Shown here in pieces: positions 14,643 to 20,708 of a DNA stretch of 20,708 nt. The stretch is from Desulfurococcales archaeon (lineage in GTDB: Archaea > Thermoproteota > Thermoprotei_A > Sulfolobales > Acidilobaceae). Every line of letters starts with the position of its first letter. The first letter of the stretch is position 1. Made by a program: the position numbers and the translations under genes. The notes beneath the pieces are model-generated. The model was not told the DNA's origin. It saw only the letters and a program-made list of their open reading frames with translations, and ran no database searches. The DNA is taken from positions 1 to 20,708 of the forward strand of contig WAOU01000033.1 of NCBI GenBank assembly GCA_015521095.1, in the 5' to 3' direction.

Positions 14643-15707
14643 TTGTCAAAAAAGACGGCTATTATCGGAGCAGGCATAGTAGGACTTATGACCGCATATA
14701 CCTTGGCCAAGAAAGGTTACACAGTCACATTATACGAGGCTAATAACAAGGCAGGAGAGGGAGCCAGCACTCATAATGCAGGAGTAATCCATGTTTTACA
14801 GCCACCTCCGTGGAAATGGAAGAGTAGACTCACCAAGAACGCATACAAGCTATACGATGAGCTATCACGGGAGCTAGATTTCCCTATACTCGAGACAAGA
14901 ACTCATCTAGTATATGGTGGCTCCTGGGAAAAGATGATTGCAGTATCCATAGCGGTTGCTCTTAAAATGCTAGGATACAAGGTAGGCCTAACAAATAGAT
15001 CTCAGCTAAAAGAAGACTGTCCAGTAATAAGTAGACAGATAGAAGGAGCCGTTACAGTCTGGAACTACAGGACGGTTAATCCCTCAAACATCATAGCCAT
15101 TCTAGTGGATAAACTAGAAGATCTTGGAGTCGAGATTCACTACAATTCTCCTGTTAGAAGGGTTGAGGAAAAAACAAACCATATAACAGTGTATCCAGAA
15201 TCGGCGGGAGGATCAGATTATGAATATGTCATTGTAGCGGCTGGACCGGGCTCAGGTTCCTTAGCCCAGAATCTAGGATTGAGAAAGGTAAAAACTGGAT
15301 ACTTCAAGGGTGTTATGGTTTGGACGGATCTATCATGTGAAGCGATTATTGCTGGACTGCGTCAGCCCAGTAGAACTGGCAAGACTAAAGGTGGAGCTAT
15401 CATACCTTGGCCCGATGGCCGTGTCCTCATGGGGCCCAGTTTCCAAGAGACAGATAACCCATACGACACGAGCTTCACCGATGAAGATCTCGAGAATACA
15501 GCTAATAATTACAAGTGGATATTGAGGGAAGAGCCTGTAATCAAGGGCGGATTCGCAGGGACAAGAACCAAGAACTTGGAAAAAGACGACTTCGACGTTC
15601 AATACACTCGGAGAGCCATCGTGTTCCAAGGTATTGATAGTCCTGGTTTCAGCACCGCGCCACTCCTAGCAAGACTAGTATATGAGTGGGTGATGAGGAA
15701 CGACTAG
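14643..15707 (+). CDS. FAD-dependent oxidoreductase of the DAO family (GlpA/LhgO-like)
   Basis: This 354-residue flavoprotein is of the D-amino-acid oxidase/glycerol-3-phosphate dehydrogenase superfamily. The N-terminal dinucleotide fold is IIGAGIVGLMTAY (G9-x-G11-xx-G14) with the ribose-binding E32. It is followed by GEGASTHNAGVIH (39-50), the FAD-contact region of the 2-hydroxyglutarate oxidase (LhgO) and GlpA group, and by VWNYRTVNPS (about 140-149). The C-terminal segment GIDSPGFSTAPLLARLVYEW is the second FAD motif of the family. The start is the TTG at 14643 with GAGGGG upstream; no ATG precedes the Rossmann strand. With the Fe-S and GlcD-like genes just before it, it probably forms a multi-subunit dehydrogenase. 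Substrate candidates are glycerol 3-phosphate, 2-hydroxyacids or related polyol acids. Confidence 0.88.
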   Translation: MSKKTAIIGAGIVGLMTAYTLAKKGYTVTLYEANNKAGEGASTHNAGVIHVLQPPPWKWKSRLTKNAYKLYDELSRELDFPILETRTHLVYGGSWEKMIAVSIAVALKMLGYKVGLTNRSQLKEDCPVISRQIEGAVTVWNYRTVNPSNIIAILVDKLEDLGVEIHYNSPVRRVEEKTNHITVYPESAGGSDYEYVIVAAGPGSGSLAQNLGLRKVKTGYFKGVMVWTDLSCEAIIAGLRQPSRTGKTKGGAIIPWPDGRVLMGPSFQETDNPYDTSFTDEDLENTANNYKWILREEPVIKGGFAGTRTKNLEKDDFDVQYTRRAIVFQGIDSPGFSTAPLLARLVYEWVMRND

Positions 15708-15708
15708 G

Positions 15709-16119
15709 ATAAGATATGAGCCCTGTCCACGGCTCTGCAGTGTAATAGAGAAAATTCTATCAACTGGATTATTTCCGCATATTAGGCCTGAGAGAATCCA
15801 CTGTATTAAGAGCCAAGGCTCCAGGAGTAGTGCTATAGCCAGGATCTATGGTTTGCCTAGACCATGGATACTAGTTCTCGGTAGAAATCCAGGATACATA
15901 ATAGAAGTGCTCGAGGAAAAATATACAAGGCTCTCACCCGAGAAGCGTCTAGAAGTAGTCATCCACGAACTTCTCCACATACCCTACACCGCGAGCGGGG
16001 CCCTGAGACCTCATGGAAAACTAGTTAATAATAGGAGGGTCCGAGAACTTGTTAGACAATTAAAGAAGAAAAAACCAATATATAACGAAATTATAAGGCT
16101 ATTGGAAGAACCCTGCTAG
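15709..16119 (+). CDS. Predicted metallopeptidase (COG4900-like), apparently without a standard start codon
   Basis: This small zinc-peptidase-like protein has the motif VIHELLHIPYTASG and a downstream RPHG, giving HExxH plus a third histidine. Upstream of the TTG at 15853 the same frame stays open and encodes the family's conserved N-terminal half. It reads RYEPCPRL, then CIKSQGSRSSAIARIYGLPRPW across the TTG (split here as two parts, CIKSQGSRSS and AIARIYGLPRPW). The frame is open back to a stop at 15694-15696 with no ATG, GTG or TTG. The expected N-terminus falls on an ATA at 15709, one base after the previous stop. Either ATA (or a similar codon) initiates by coupling, or the start was lost. 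Starting at TTG 15853 would give an 88-residue protein lacking half the conserved domain. Full length from ATA is 136 residues, as expected for the family. Confidence 0.7.
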   Translation: MRYEPCPRLCSVIEKILSTGLFPHIRPERIHCIKSQGSRSSAIARIYGLPRPWILVLGRNPGYIIEVLEEKYTRLSPEKRLEVVIHELLHIPYTASGALRPHGKLVNNRRVRELVRQLKKKKPIYNEIIRLLEEPC

Positions 16120-16505
16120 ACACCTGTGACTGCGTGTCCTCTCTCAGAGCCTATTGATTCTATATTGTTACCTGGATTCTCTTCGACAATTATTGATTGG
16201 ACACGGCCATCTTGTAGTTTTATTACCGCTAGGGAATCGTGCCAATCGATCTTTATCGTCCCAGTAGGTTTACCGAGGGCTTTGCTTAGAAGGAAGCCAG
16301 CTTTAGCCACCATTACTACGGCATCGGCAAGTTCCTTGTCCCAAGGTGCTTCACTGGAGGGGGCTACACGGTAACCGTACTTGTCTACTTCAACTACCTT
16401 GAATGATACTTGGCTCAAACCATTGCACCCAGAATAGTATATTGCTGGGATACCGATAGATGAGGTATGGGACAGTATCATCACAGTAATACTCTTTGAT
16501 TCCAT
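16116..16505 (-). CDS. Uncharacterised 129-residue protein
   Basis: I do not recognise the family. The protein is soluble with alternating short strands and one long helix (DKELADAVVMVAKAGFLLSK, about 56-75). The strand pair DWHDSLAVIKLQDGRVQSII (about 87-106) looks like a compact alpha/beta fold. No metal motif, signal peptide or membrane helix is evident. The ATG at 16505 is used, and a TATA-like element (ATTATTAAATAGT on the minus strand) suggests its own promoter with a short leader and no SD. It converges on the metallopeptidase gene with the two stops sharing the bases CTAG (16116-16119). Confidence 0.65.
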   Translation of the reverse strand: MESKSITVMILSHTSSIGIPAIYYSGCNGLSQVSFKVVEVDKYGYRVAPSSEAPWDKELADAVVMVAKAGFLLSKALGKPTGTIKIDWHDSLAVIKLQDGRVQSIIVEENPGNNIESIGSERGHAVTGV

Positions 16506-16540
16506 ACTTGATGTTAAGAGTGTTGGGAAACCCGGGGAAA

Positions 16541-16553
16541 ACTATTTAATAAT
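16541..16553 (-). promoter_or_regulatory. Putative TATA box for the 129-residue unknown gene
   Basis: The minus strand reads ATTATTAAATAGT about 36-48 bases before the ATG at 16505, which fits a leader of about 10-20 bases. No SD is visible there, consistent with a nearly leaderless transcript. Confidence 0.45.
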
Positions 16554-16566
16554 GATTCTTGGAGTC

Positions 16567-17115
16567 TTATGCTTCTGCTTCGGCCTTTTGCTTTATTTGT
16601 ACAGGGTTTGATGCAATGATATAGTGTACGTATCTACCATCTCTCTTCTTCTCGAGTATTCCTGCTTCTACGAGTTCTTTGAGGACCTCGTATACCTTGT
16701 TCTTGGCTATACCTGTTGCCTCTATCAGGGCTGAGGGTGTTGTAACTCCCTTCTCGATATAGGATAGGATTATGTCTGCGATGTCATCTGCATCATTTTC
16801 TGCGACTTGGTGAGCCGATTTATGCTCTAGGTTCTCGAGTTCTTGTTTGATCTCTCCGATCGTGTTTCTTATTCCGTGTAGTGCATCCCTATACTTTACA
16901 TCATATGATTGTATCGTTTCTTCTAGCTCGTTGATTTTGGCCTCCAGAAGTATTATTTTGTCAGTTATCTTGATTATACTGGTCTCCGTGTATTTCTTGT
17001 ACTCGTATATTTCTTCTTTTAGCGAAGAAATCTTTGATTCATAATCGTCTAGTTTCTTTTCGAGGTTTTCTATGTCTGACTTGTCAAATCCAAATATAAT
17101 CCTGGCTAACCCCAA
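16567..17115 (-). CDS. Coiled-coil protein with C-terminal winged helix
   Basis: This 182-residue protein has a long coiled coil (about 12-105), with heptad-like Leu/Ile spacing such as DIENLEKKLDDYESKISSLK and ILLEAKINELEETIQSYDVK. A winged-helix DNA-binding domain (about 110-165) follows: ADIILSYIEKGVTTPSALIE, TGIAKNKVYEVLKELVEAG and the wing KKRDGRYVHYII. The helix resembles TrmB/MarR-type N-termini but sits at the C-terminus. A dimeric or oligomeric regulator or chromatin-associated protein is likely. The start is the TTG at 17115 with GGGGAT upstream; no other Met codon occurs in the frame. A short alanine/glutamate-rich tail ends the protein. Confidence 0.7.
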   Translation of the reverse strand: MGLARIIFGFDKSDIENLEKKLDDYESKISSLKEEIYEYKKYTETSIIKITDKIILLEAKINELEETIQSYDVKYRDALHGIRNTIGEIKQELENLEHKSAHQVAENDADDIADIILSYIEKGVTTPSALIEATGIAKNKVYEVLKELVEAGILEKKRDGRYVHYIIASNPVQIKQKAEAEA

Positions 17116-17215
17116 TATCTATCCCCAAATAATATTTTGTTGTGTATGGATGATACAGGGGGAGACAGAGTAAAACCCGGGTATGTGAATGGTTAATACC
17201 TGGATAACACGATGT

Positions 17216-18094
17216 CTAGGAATGTAGACGTCTCGCTAGCTCGAGTAGTCTTGGAGTTGGCGTTCCTGGTGGTATGTCTTTGAGATCCATTAATGCTCTT
17301 TCCACATTAAAGTATACCCTTTCAGGATGCTTCCAGGACTTGTAGGAGCCTAGGTCTATGGATTCTCCTATCTTTATTGGGTCGTCGATGCCTTTCTCAT
17401 ATGCTTTCCTTGTTTCTTCATAAATCATTACTAGGTATTCTCTCATCTCTTCTACTAGCTCTTGTCCGGCTACCTCTCCGTGTCCTGGCACATATTGCTG
17501 GGTCCTGGGTAGTTGTTCTAGGCTCTTGATCCATCCTTGAACCGTGCCGTCTATGGCGAGGGGTGTCACTTTATTGAACAGTATGTCTCCTGTGAAAACT
17601 ACGTCGTCTACTTCGACAATTAGATCGCCCGGCGTGTGTGCTGGTCCAAAGGGTTTTAGTATTATGTGTCTTGTTTCTCCTCTAATTATCATTTCTTCGT
17701 CAACGAGTATTGTTGGGGGAGGATACTTGCTTTTGGAGAAGTCTAGGTGTGGGAATACTTGTTTATAGAGTTCTCGTATTCCAGCCTCTTCTAGTCTCCT
17801 CGCTATTTGATCTGCAATTGGATGCATAAGTAGGTGTCCGGGCGAGAATACGCCTGCTCCCCATATATGGTCGCCGTGGTGATGTGTGTGGATTATGATG
17901 GTTTTGCTTGGTAGGTTTAGCTTTTGGATTAGGAGTTTTAACTCGGCAGCCCTGTCCTCATTATACTGTGTATCTATTATTACGGTCTTGTCTCCTAGAT
18001 CAATTAGTCCACTGTTAGATAAGAACCATCCGCCATCCTTATCTATAACCGCGTATATTCCTTCGTCTATTTTAGCTAGCTTGTACCAGCTCAA
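17216..18094 (-). CDS. Metallo-beta-lactamase-fold hydrolase
   Basis: This 292-residue two-metal hydrolase is of the MBL superfamily. The motif HTHHHGDH (H71, H73, D75, H76), H153 in GPAHTPGD, D170 in FTGDILF and H205 in VPGHG give a complete metal set. The sequence resembles the glyoxalase II/lactonase and SoxH-like group, and the substrate is not decidable. No signal peptide is present, so it is likely cytosolic. The TTG at 18094 is the start, preceded by GGGATGAT. It lies four bases after the stop of the alpha/beta hydrolase gene, so the two are translationally coupled and may act on one pathway. Confidence 0.9.
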   Translation of the reverse strand: MSWYKLAKIDEGIYAVIDKDGGWFLSNSGLIDLGDKTVIIDTQYNEDRAAELKLLIQKLNLPSKTIIIHTHHHGDHIWGAGVFSPGHLLMHPIADQIARRLEEAGIRELYKQVFPHLDFSKSKYPPPTILVDEEMIIRGETRHIILKPFGPAHTPGDLIVEVDDVVFTGDILFNKVTPLAIDGTVQGWIKSLEQLPRTQQYVPGHGEVAGQELVEEMREYLVMIYEETRKAYEKGIDDPIKIGESIDLGSYKSWKHPERVYFNVERALMDLKDIPPGTPTPRLLELARRLHS

Positions 18095-18098
18095 AGGA

Positions 18099-18995
18099 TC
18101 ATCCCTCTTCCAATGTCTTTAGCGCCCATTCTGCTTCTTTTCTAGCTATTTCTTGTAGGAGCGGAGGCTCGTAGATGTCGAAGTGTCCGACATCGTACTC
18201 GATTATGTCTACTTTTGCGTCCTTGACCTTTTTGAGGGCCTCTAGTGCAACTTCGGGTGGAGTAGTCTTGTCTTTCTTGGCGATAATTGCTAATAGTGGC
18301 TTGGAGACGAGCTCCGTATAATATCCTGGATTATAAGCTAGTATGCGGTTTATGCTGTCTAGTGTTATTCTGTTTTCGAATTCTGGGAATTTCGATGCCT
18401 TCTCAAGATAGTAGTTTATTGCCTCTTCAGTGGCCAATATTCCGAGTCCATCTCTGGATACGATTGGGATATACATTGGTTCTCCCTTACAGCACTCGCT
18501 CCTTCCTTGTTCTGCTAGCATTAATACTGGGTCGAGGCTTCCGAAGAACTTCATGGCTGCATAGTAGCTGTAGACGTTTGGTACTTGGGCGATCCCGCAT
18601 CTGATTCCTGGGCTTGGAAATGCTAGTAGAGTTATTACGTGTCCGCCGCTGAAGCTTGTACCCCATACACATATCTTTTCTCGGTCCGCATAAGGTTGGC
18701 TCCTCATGTAGGATATTGCACATCTATAATCTGAGACTTGATCCTCTGGATAAAGGGCTTGGCGAGGCTCTCCTTGGCTTTTCCCGAATCTCCTGTAGTC
18801 GAATGCTAATACGGCGAATCCCTTCTCCGCGAATATAGGCCCATAGTCGTCGCTGTGAATTTCTTTGATCATTCCAAAGCCCATGGCCATAACTATGACT
18901 GGTAGCTTATCCTTTCCCTCTTTTGGACGATAGATTAATCCGTGGCAATAGACTCCGCTACATGGAAAGAATACCTCTTCCTTTATGATTCCCAA
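18099..18995 (-). CDS. Alpha/beta hydrolase, dienelactone-hydrolase/acetyl-xylan-esterase-like
   Basis: This 298-residue serine hydrolase has nucleophile S114 in WGTSFSGGH, D242 in AKKDKTTPPE and H271 in DVGHFDIYE. It also has the early strand LPVIVMAMGFGMIKE (about 31-45) and DYRRFGKSQG, which are typical of the DLH/X-Pro-peptidase-like group. A cap region (about 143-210) includes the Cys pair SECCKGEP and may shape the substrate pocket. The start chosen is the TTG at 18995, with GGGTGGG at 19002-19008 six bases upstream; a TTG at 19022 has no SD and would add nine residues. It is followed at once by the MBL-fold gene. Confidence 0.86.
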   Translation of the reverse strand: MGIIKEEVFFPCSGVYCHGLIYRPKEGKDKLPVIVMAMGFGMIKEIHSDDYGPIFAEKGFAVLAFDYRRFGKSQGEPRQALYPEDQVSDYRCAISYMRSQPYADREKICVWGTSFSGGHVITLLAFPSPGIRCGIAQVPNVYSYYAAMKFFGSLDPVLMLAEQGRSECCKGEPMYIPIVSRDGLGILATEEAINYYLEKASKFPEFENRITLDSINRILAYNPGYYTELVSKPLLAIIAKKDKTTPPEVALEALKKVKDAKVDIIEYDVGHFDIYEPPLLQEIARKEAEWALKTLEEG

Positions 18996-19091
18996 GTTAG
19001 TCCCACCCTTAGCACTCTTCAATATTTTTAATTATGATAGATCGAAACTATTAATATGAAGACCATATTATGCTTGACTTCTACAGCGTGA

Positions 19092-19733
19092 TTATCTTCC
19101 CGGGATACTCCTGGAACGATTATCTTTTCCTATAGGCCGGGCAGTTATCCATCCTCCCGGGACAATACTATGAGTAATTTCGTATTGTCCTAAATTGGTG
19201 TTTATGATCATTCTACATTGTGGAAAGTTACATGACTTAGCATTAGATAGTATAATTCTAAGAACATCCCGGTACGGATGATATATAATAGGCTCAGTAC
19301 CCAGACGCTTCCCCCATTCAGTTAGACATTCGAGGCTCCTTTTCCTAGCCAGTAGGTTTCTTACAACTATAAATCCTGACAGTAATGCAACGAGTATTAG
19401 TACTAGGACTAACCAGAGTCCTGGCTCGATCTCATACGACTTATTCCACGAGAAGAACATTGTGAAAACAGTCATTATTCCTATCAAGTTTCCTAGCATC
19501 CTAATATAGGTCGTGTCTACCGAACAACAGAGTATCAGTGAGGCTAGCTTGCCTGGATCATCTTCACGAAGTGGTATGCTACCGAGATTTATCCGATAGT
19601 GTGGTCTTCCCCTAATGTCTCTCCAGGTCTCAACCGGATATAAACCCTTAAACTCATTAATCCTCACCACTGGAGGCTTGACCGACATGGAAAAGCTCGA
19701 GGCAAACTGCCTAAGACAGCTTCTACCCAACAT
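19092..19733 (-). CDS. Uncharacterised membrane protein with two central helices
   Basis: I do not recognise the family. The 213-residue protein has two adjacent hydrophobic helices, LIGIMTVFTMFFSW (about 83-96) and WLVLVLILVALLSGFIVV (about 107-124). A cytosolic-looking N-terminal part (about 1-75, with RINLGSIPLREDD) comes before them, and a basic C-terminal part after them. The layout fits a small membrane-anchored accessory protein. It starts 18 bases after the stop of the three-helix protein gene and so probably belongs to the same operon as that gene and the ClC channel. The ATG at 19733 is used; the ATG at 19688 is an alternative with no SD. Conservation is unknown. Confidence 0.6.
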   Translation of the reverse strand: MLGRSCLRQFASSFSMSVKPPVVRINEFKGLYPVETWRDIRGRPHYRINLGSIPLREDDPGKLASLILCCSVDTTYIRMLGNLIGIMTVFTMFFSWNKSYEIEPGLWLVLVLILVALLSGFIVVRNLLARKRSLECLTEWGKRLGTEPIIYHPYRDVLRIILSNAKSCNFPQCRMIINTNLGQYEITHSIVPGGWITARPIGKDNRSRSIPGR

Positions 19734-19751
19734 ACCATGACCCTGCCTGAA

Positions 19752-20087
19752 CTAGCGGACTCTAATCTCTAAGTAAAGAGCTAGGAGTGCTACTATGATT
19801 ATGAGTGATAGTAATGGAATATGCTGCACTGCGAGTTCGCCTACTTCTCCTCTAGGAGATATTATGCTTCTACTAACTCTACCAGCATTGAACCCGGTTA
19901 CAAGGATAGTATATGCTTGTGCCCAGTCAAACTGTTTGTATATGGCGATTAGAGCTATAGTATAGAGTACCACGTAGAATATGTTCTCGCCAATCAGGAA
20001 TCTTGGAAGATCCGCTGTAAAGTTTATCCCTAGATAACCGACAATCAGTAGTGCGATTAATAGCATCTCTACTCTTACAAGTATCAT
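19752..20087 (-). CDS. Small uncharacterised membrane protein, three helices
   Basis: This 111-residue hydrophobic protein has helices at about 5-25, 34-50 and 90-108, joined by a polar stretch that includes SRSIISPRGEVGELAVQH. I do not recognise the family. The ATG at 20087 has a GGTG SD about nine bases upstream. It begins 30 bases after the stop of the ClC gene and is followed closely by another membrane protein gene, so the three are likely cotranscribed. A role as an accessory or regulatory subunit of the channel is a guess from position only. Confidence 0.65.
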   Translation of the reverse strand: MILVRVEMLLIALLIVGYLGINFTADLPRFLIGENIFYVVLYTIALIAIYKQFDWAQAYTILVTGFNAGRVSRSIISPRGEVGELAVQHIPLLSLIIIVALLALYLEIRVR

Positions 20088-20117
20088 ATTACTTACACCA
20101 CTCTGTATTTCGTCCGG

Positions 20118-20708
20118 TCACTGCTTCTTTTGCTTTTGCCTACACTTCTTCCTCTTCTGACAAATAACGCTGGCTAAGAGATAAGCGATTGCAGCGCTTA
20201 CATCATCTAGTGTTACTACTCCCACGTATCTACCGTCAGCGTCTACGACAATCACGTAGTCAGTTGCATGCTCTACCATTTTCTCGAGGGCATCCTCTAT
20301 TGTTGCGTCCATGCTTATTATCGGCGGTACTCGGAGCTTGACTGCTCTTACAGGGACTAAGAGGTCTCCTCCCAGATCCTCTATTATATCTTCTAAGTCT
20401 TCGGGGTCGAGTACTCCCTCTACTCTACCCATGTCGTCTACTATAGGTATGATCTTGCCTTTTTCATGGACCATGAGTTCTAAGACATCTTCTAGCTTTG
20501 AATCTATTGGAAGGCTTCCATATGATCTGTCGATTATTTCTGCAACTTTCACTTCTGGCTTCTTTCCACTACTCTTGAGTAAGGCTAGCATTCCCTCAGC
20601 AGTAACGGCCTCTTCATGGAGTCTTCTCGGTATTTGGCTCTCATAAATGCTATCTTCTCCTACGAGTTCTCTGGCGATATAGCTGGCTATGAGTGTAGGA
20701 GCTATTAA
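20118..20708 (-). CDS. ClC-type chloride channel/transporter, C-terminal part with two CBS domains
   Basis: The 196 residues visible on the minus strand are read from the window edge. The first 35 or so match the last membrane helix and following linker of ClC proteins (LIASYIARELVGEDSIYESQ, then IPRRLHEE), so this is not a stand-alone CBS protein. Two CBS domains follow (about 53-110 and 120-180), with IIPIVDDMGRVEGVLDPEDL and VIVVDADGRYVGVVTLDDVS as their core beta strands. They normally bind adenine nucleotides and gate the channel. The C-terminus is strikingly basic (KRKKCRQKQKKQ). The reading frame is open to base 20708, and the membrane domain with its selectivity filter lies beyond the edge. 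An internal ATG at 20591 would falsely give only the CBS part. Confidence 0.82.
   Translation of the reverse strand, partial: LIAPTLIASYIARELVGEDSIYESQIPRRLHEEAVTAEGMLALLKSSGKKPEVKVAEIIDRSYGSLPIDSKLEDVLELMVHEKGKIIPIVDDMGRVEGVLDPEDLEDIIEDLGGDLLVPVRAVKLRVPPIISMDATIEDALEKMVEHATDYVIVVDADGRYVGVVTLDDVSAAIAYLLASVICQKRKKCRQKQKKQ

Noticed and set aside
15690..15696. Box C-like GTGATGA as part of a C/D sRNA
   Set aside because: The next CTGA lies about 90 bases downstream, far beyond normal guide length; the sequence is explained as the end of the flavoprotein gene and a possible SD.
15853..16119. 88-residue metallopeptidase starting at TTG 15853
   Set aside because: This start would cut through the conserved motif ARIYGLPRPW, whose first half is encoded just upstream in the same frame.
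17180..17200. Inverted repeat GGTAT/ATACC as a terminator or operator
   Set aside because: Only five base pairs with an eleven-base loop and no T-run; such repeats occur by chance.
20118..20591. Stand-alone CBS-domain protein starting at 20591
   Set aside because: The frame is open upstream to the window edge and encodes a ClC last helix and linker, so the Met is internal.
1..20708. CRISPR array, insertion sequence, integrase or defence cassette
   Set aside because: No regularly spaced repeats, transposase or nuclease motifs, or att-like repeats beside the tRNA were seen on either strand.

Overview
The window looks like chromosome from a hyperthermophilic crenarchaeon (Thermoproteota), most likely of the Desulfurococcales type; the genus cannot be fixed from sequence alone. 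The signs are a bifunctional fructose-1,6-bisphosphate aldolase/phosphatase, a stand-alone MetRS beta-like tRNA-binding protein, a TrmB-like regulator, a tRNA-Gly with an intron in its anticodon loop, archaeal TATA boxes, and many TTG starts behind GGTG/GGAGG Shine-Dalgarno (SD) sites. I see no IS element, integrase, CRISPR array or phage gene. No gap between genes exceeds 300 bases. The density of ordinary housekeeping and transport genes argues for a core chromosomal region.

Left part (1-5173): the 3' end of a PotC-like ABC permease gene, the FBP aldolase/phosphatase (gluconeogenesis), a NifX/NifB-fold protein carrying a natural His6 run, a small winged-helix-like protein, an alkaline-phosphatase-superfamily phosphodiesterase, and a divergent ferritin-like four-helix protein with a good TATA box.

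Middle (5174-11715): a MATE exporter meets a membrane-anchored DUF192 protein tail to tail. Then come the intron-containing tRNA-Gly(UCC), a TrmB-type regulator just downstream of an ArsB/NhaD-type ion transporter, an alpha/beta hydrolase, a DMT/EamA exporter, and the MetRS beta-like protein. The gap 11716-11967 holds a strongly self-complementary stretch (11824-11897) that may be a small structured RNA.

Redox cluster (11968-16119, + strand): a MoaD/ThiS-like ubiquitin-fold protein with a three-residue tail after its Gly-Gly. It is followed by a compact three-gene set: a two-cluster Fe-S protein, an FAD oxidase resembling GlcD and alkyl-DHAP synthase, and a DAO-family flavoprotein. These probably form a membrane-linked dehydrogenase for a glycerol-phosphate or 2-hydroxyacid type substrate; the substrate is an inference. 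Straight after lies a COG4900-like metallopeptidase whose conserved N-terminus is encoded upstream of any ATG, GTG or TTG.

Right part (16116-20708, - strand): an unknown protein, a coiled-coil plus winged-helix protein, a coupled alpha/beta hydrolase and metallo-beta-lactamase-fold pair, two small membrane proteins, and the C-terminal end of a ClC-type chloride channel with two CBS domains. The ClC gene runs off the right edge and probably forms an operon with the two small membrane proteins.
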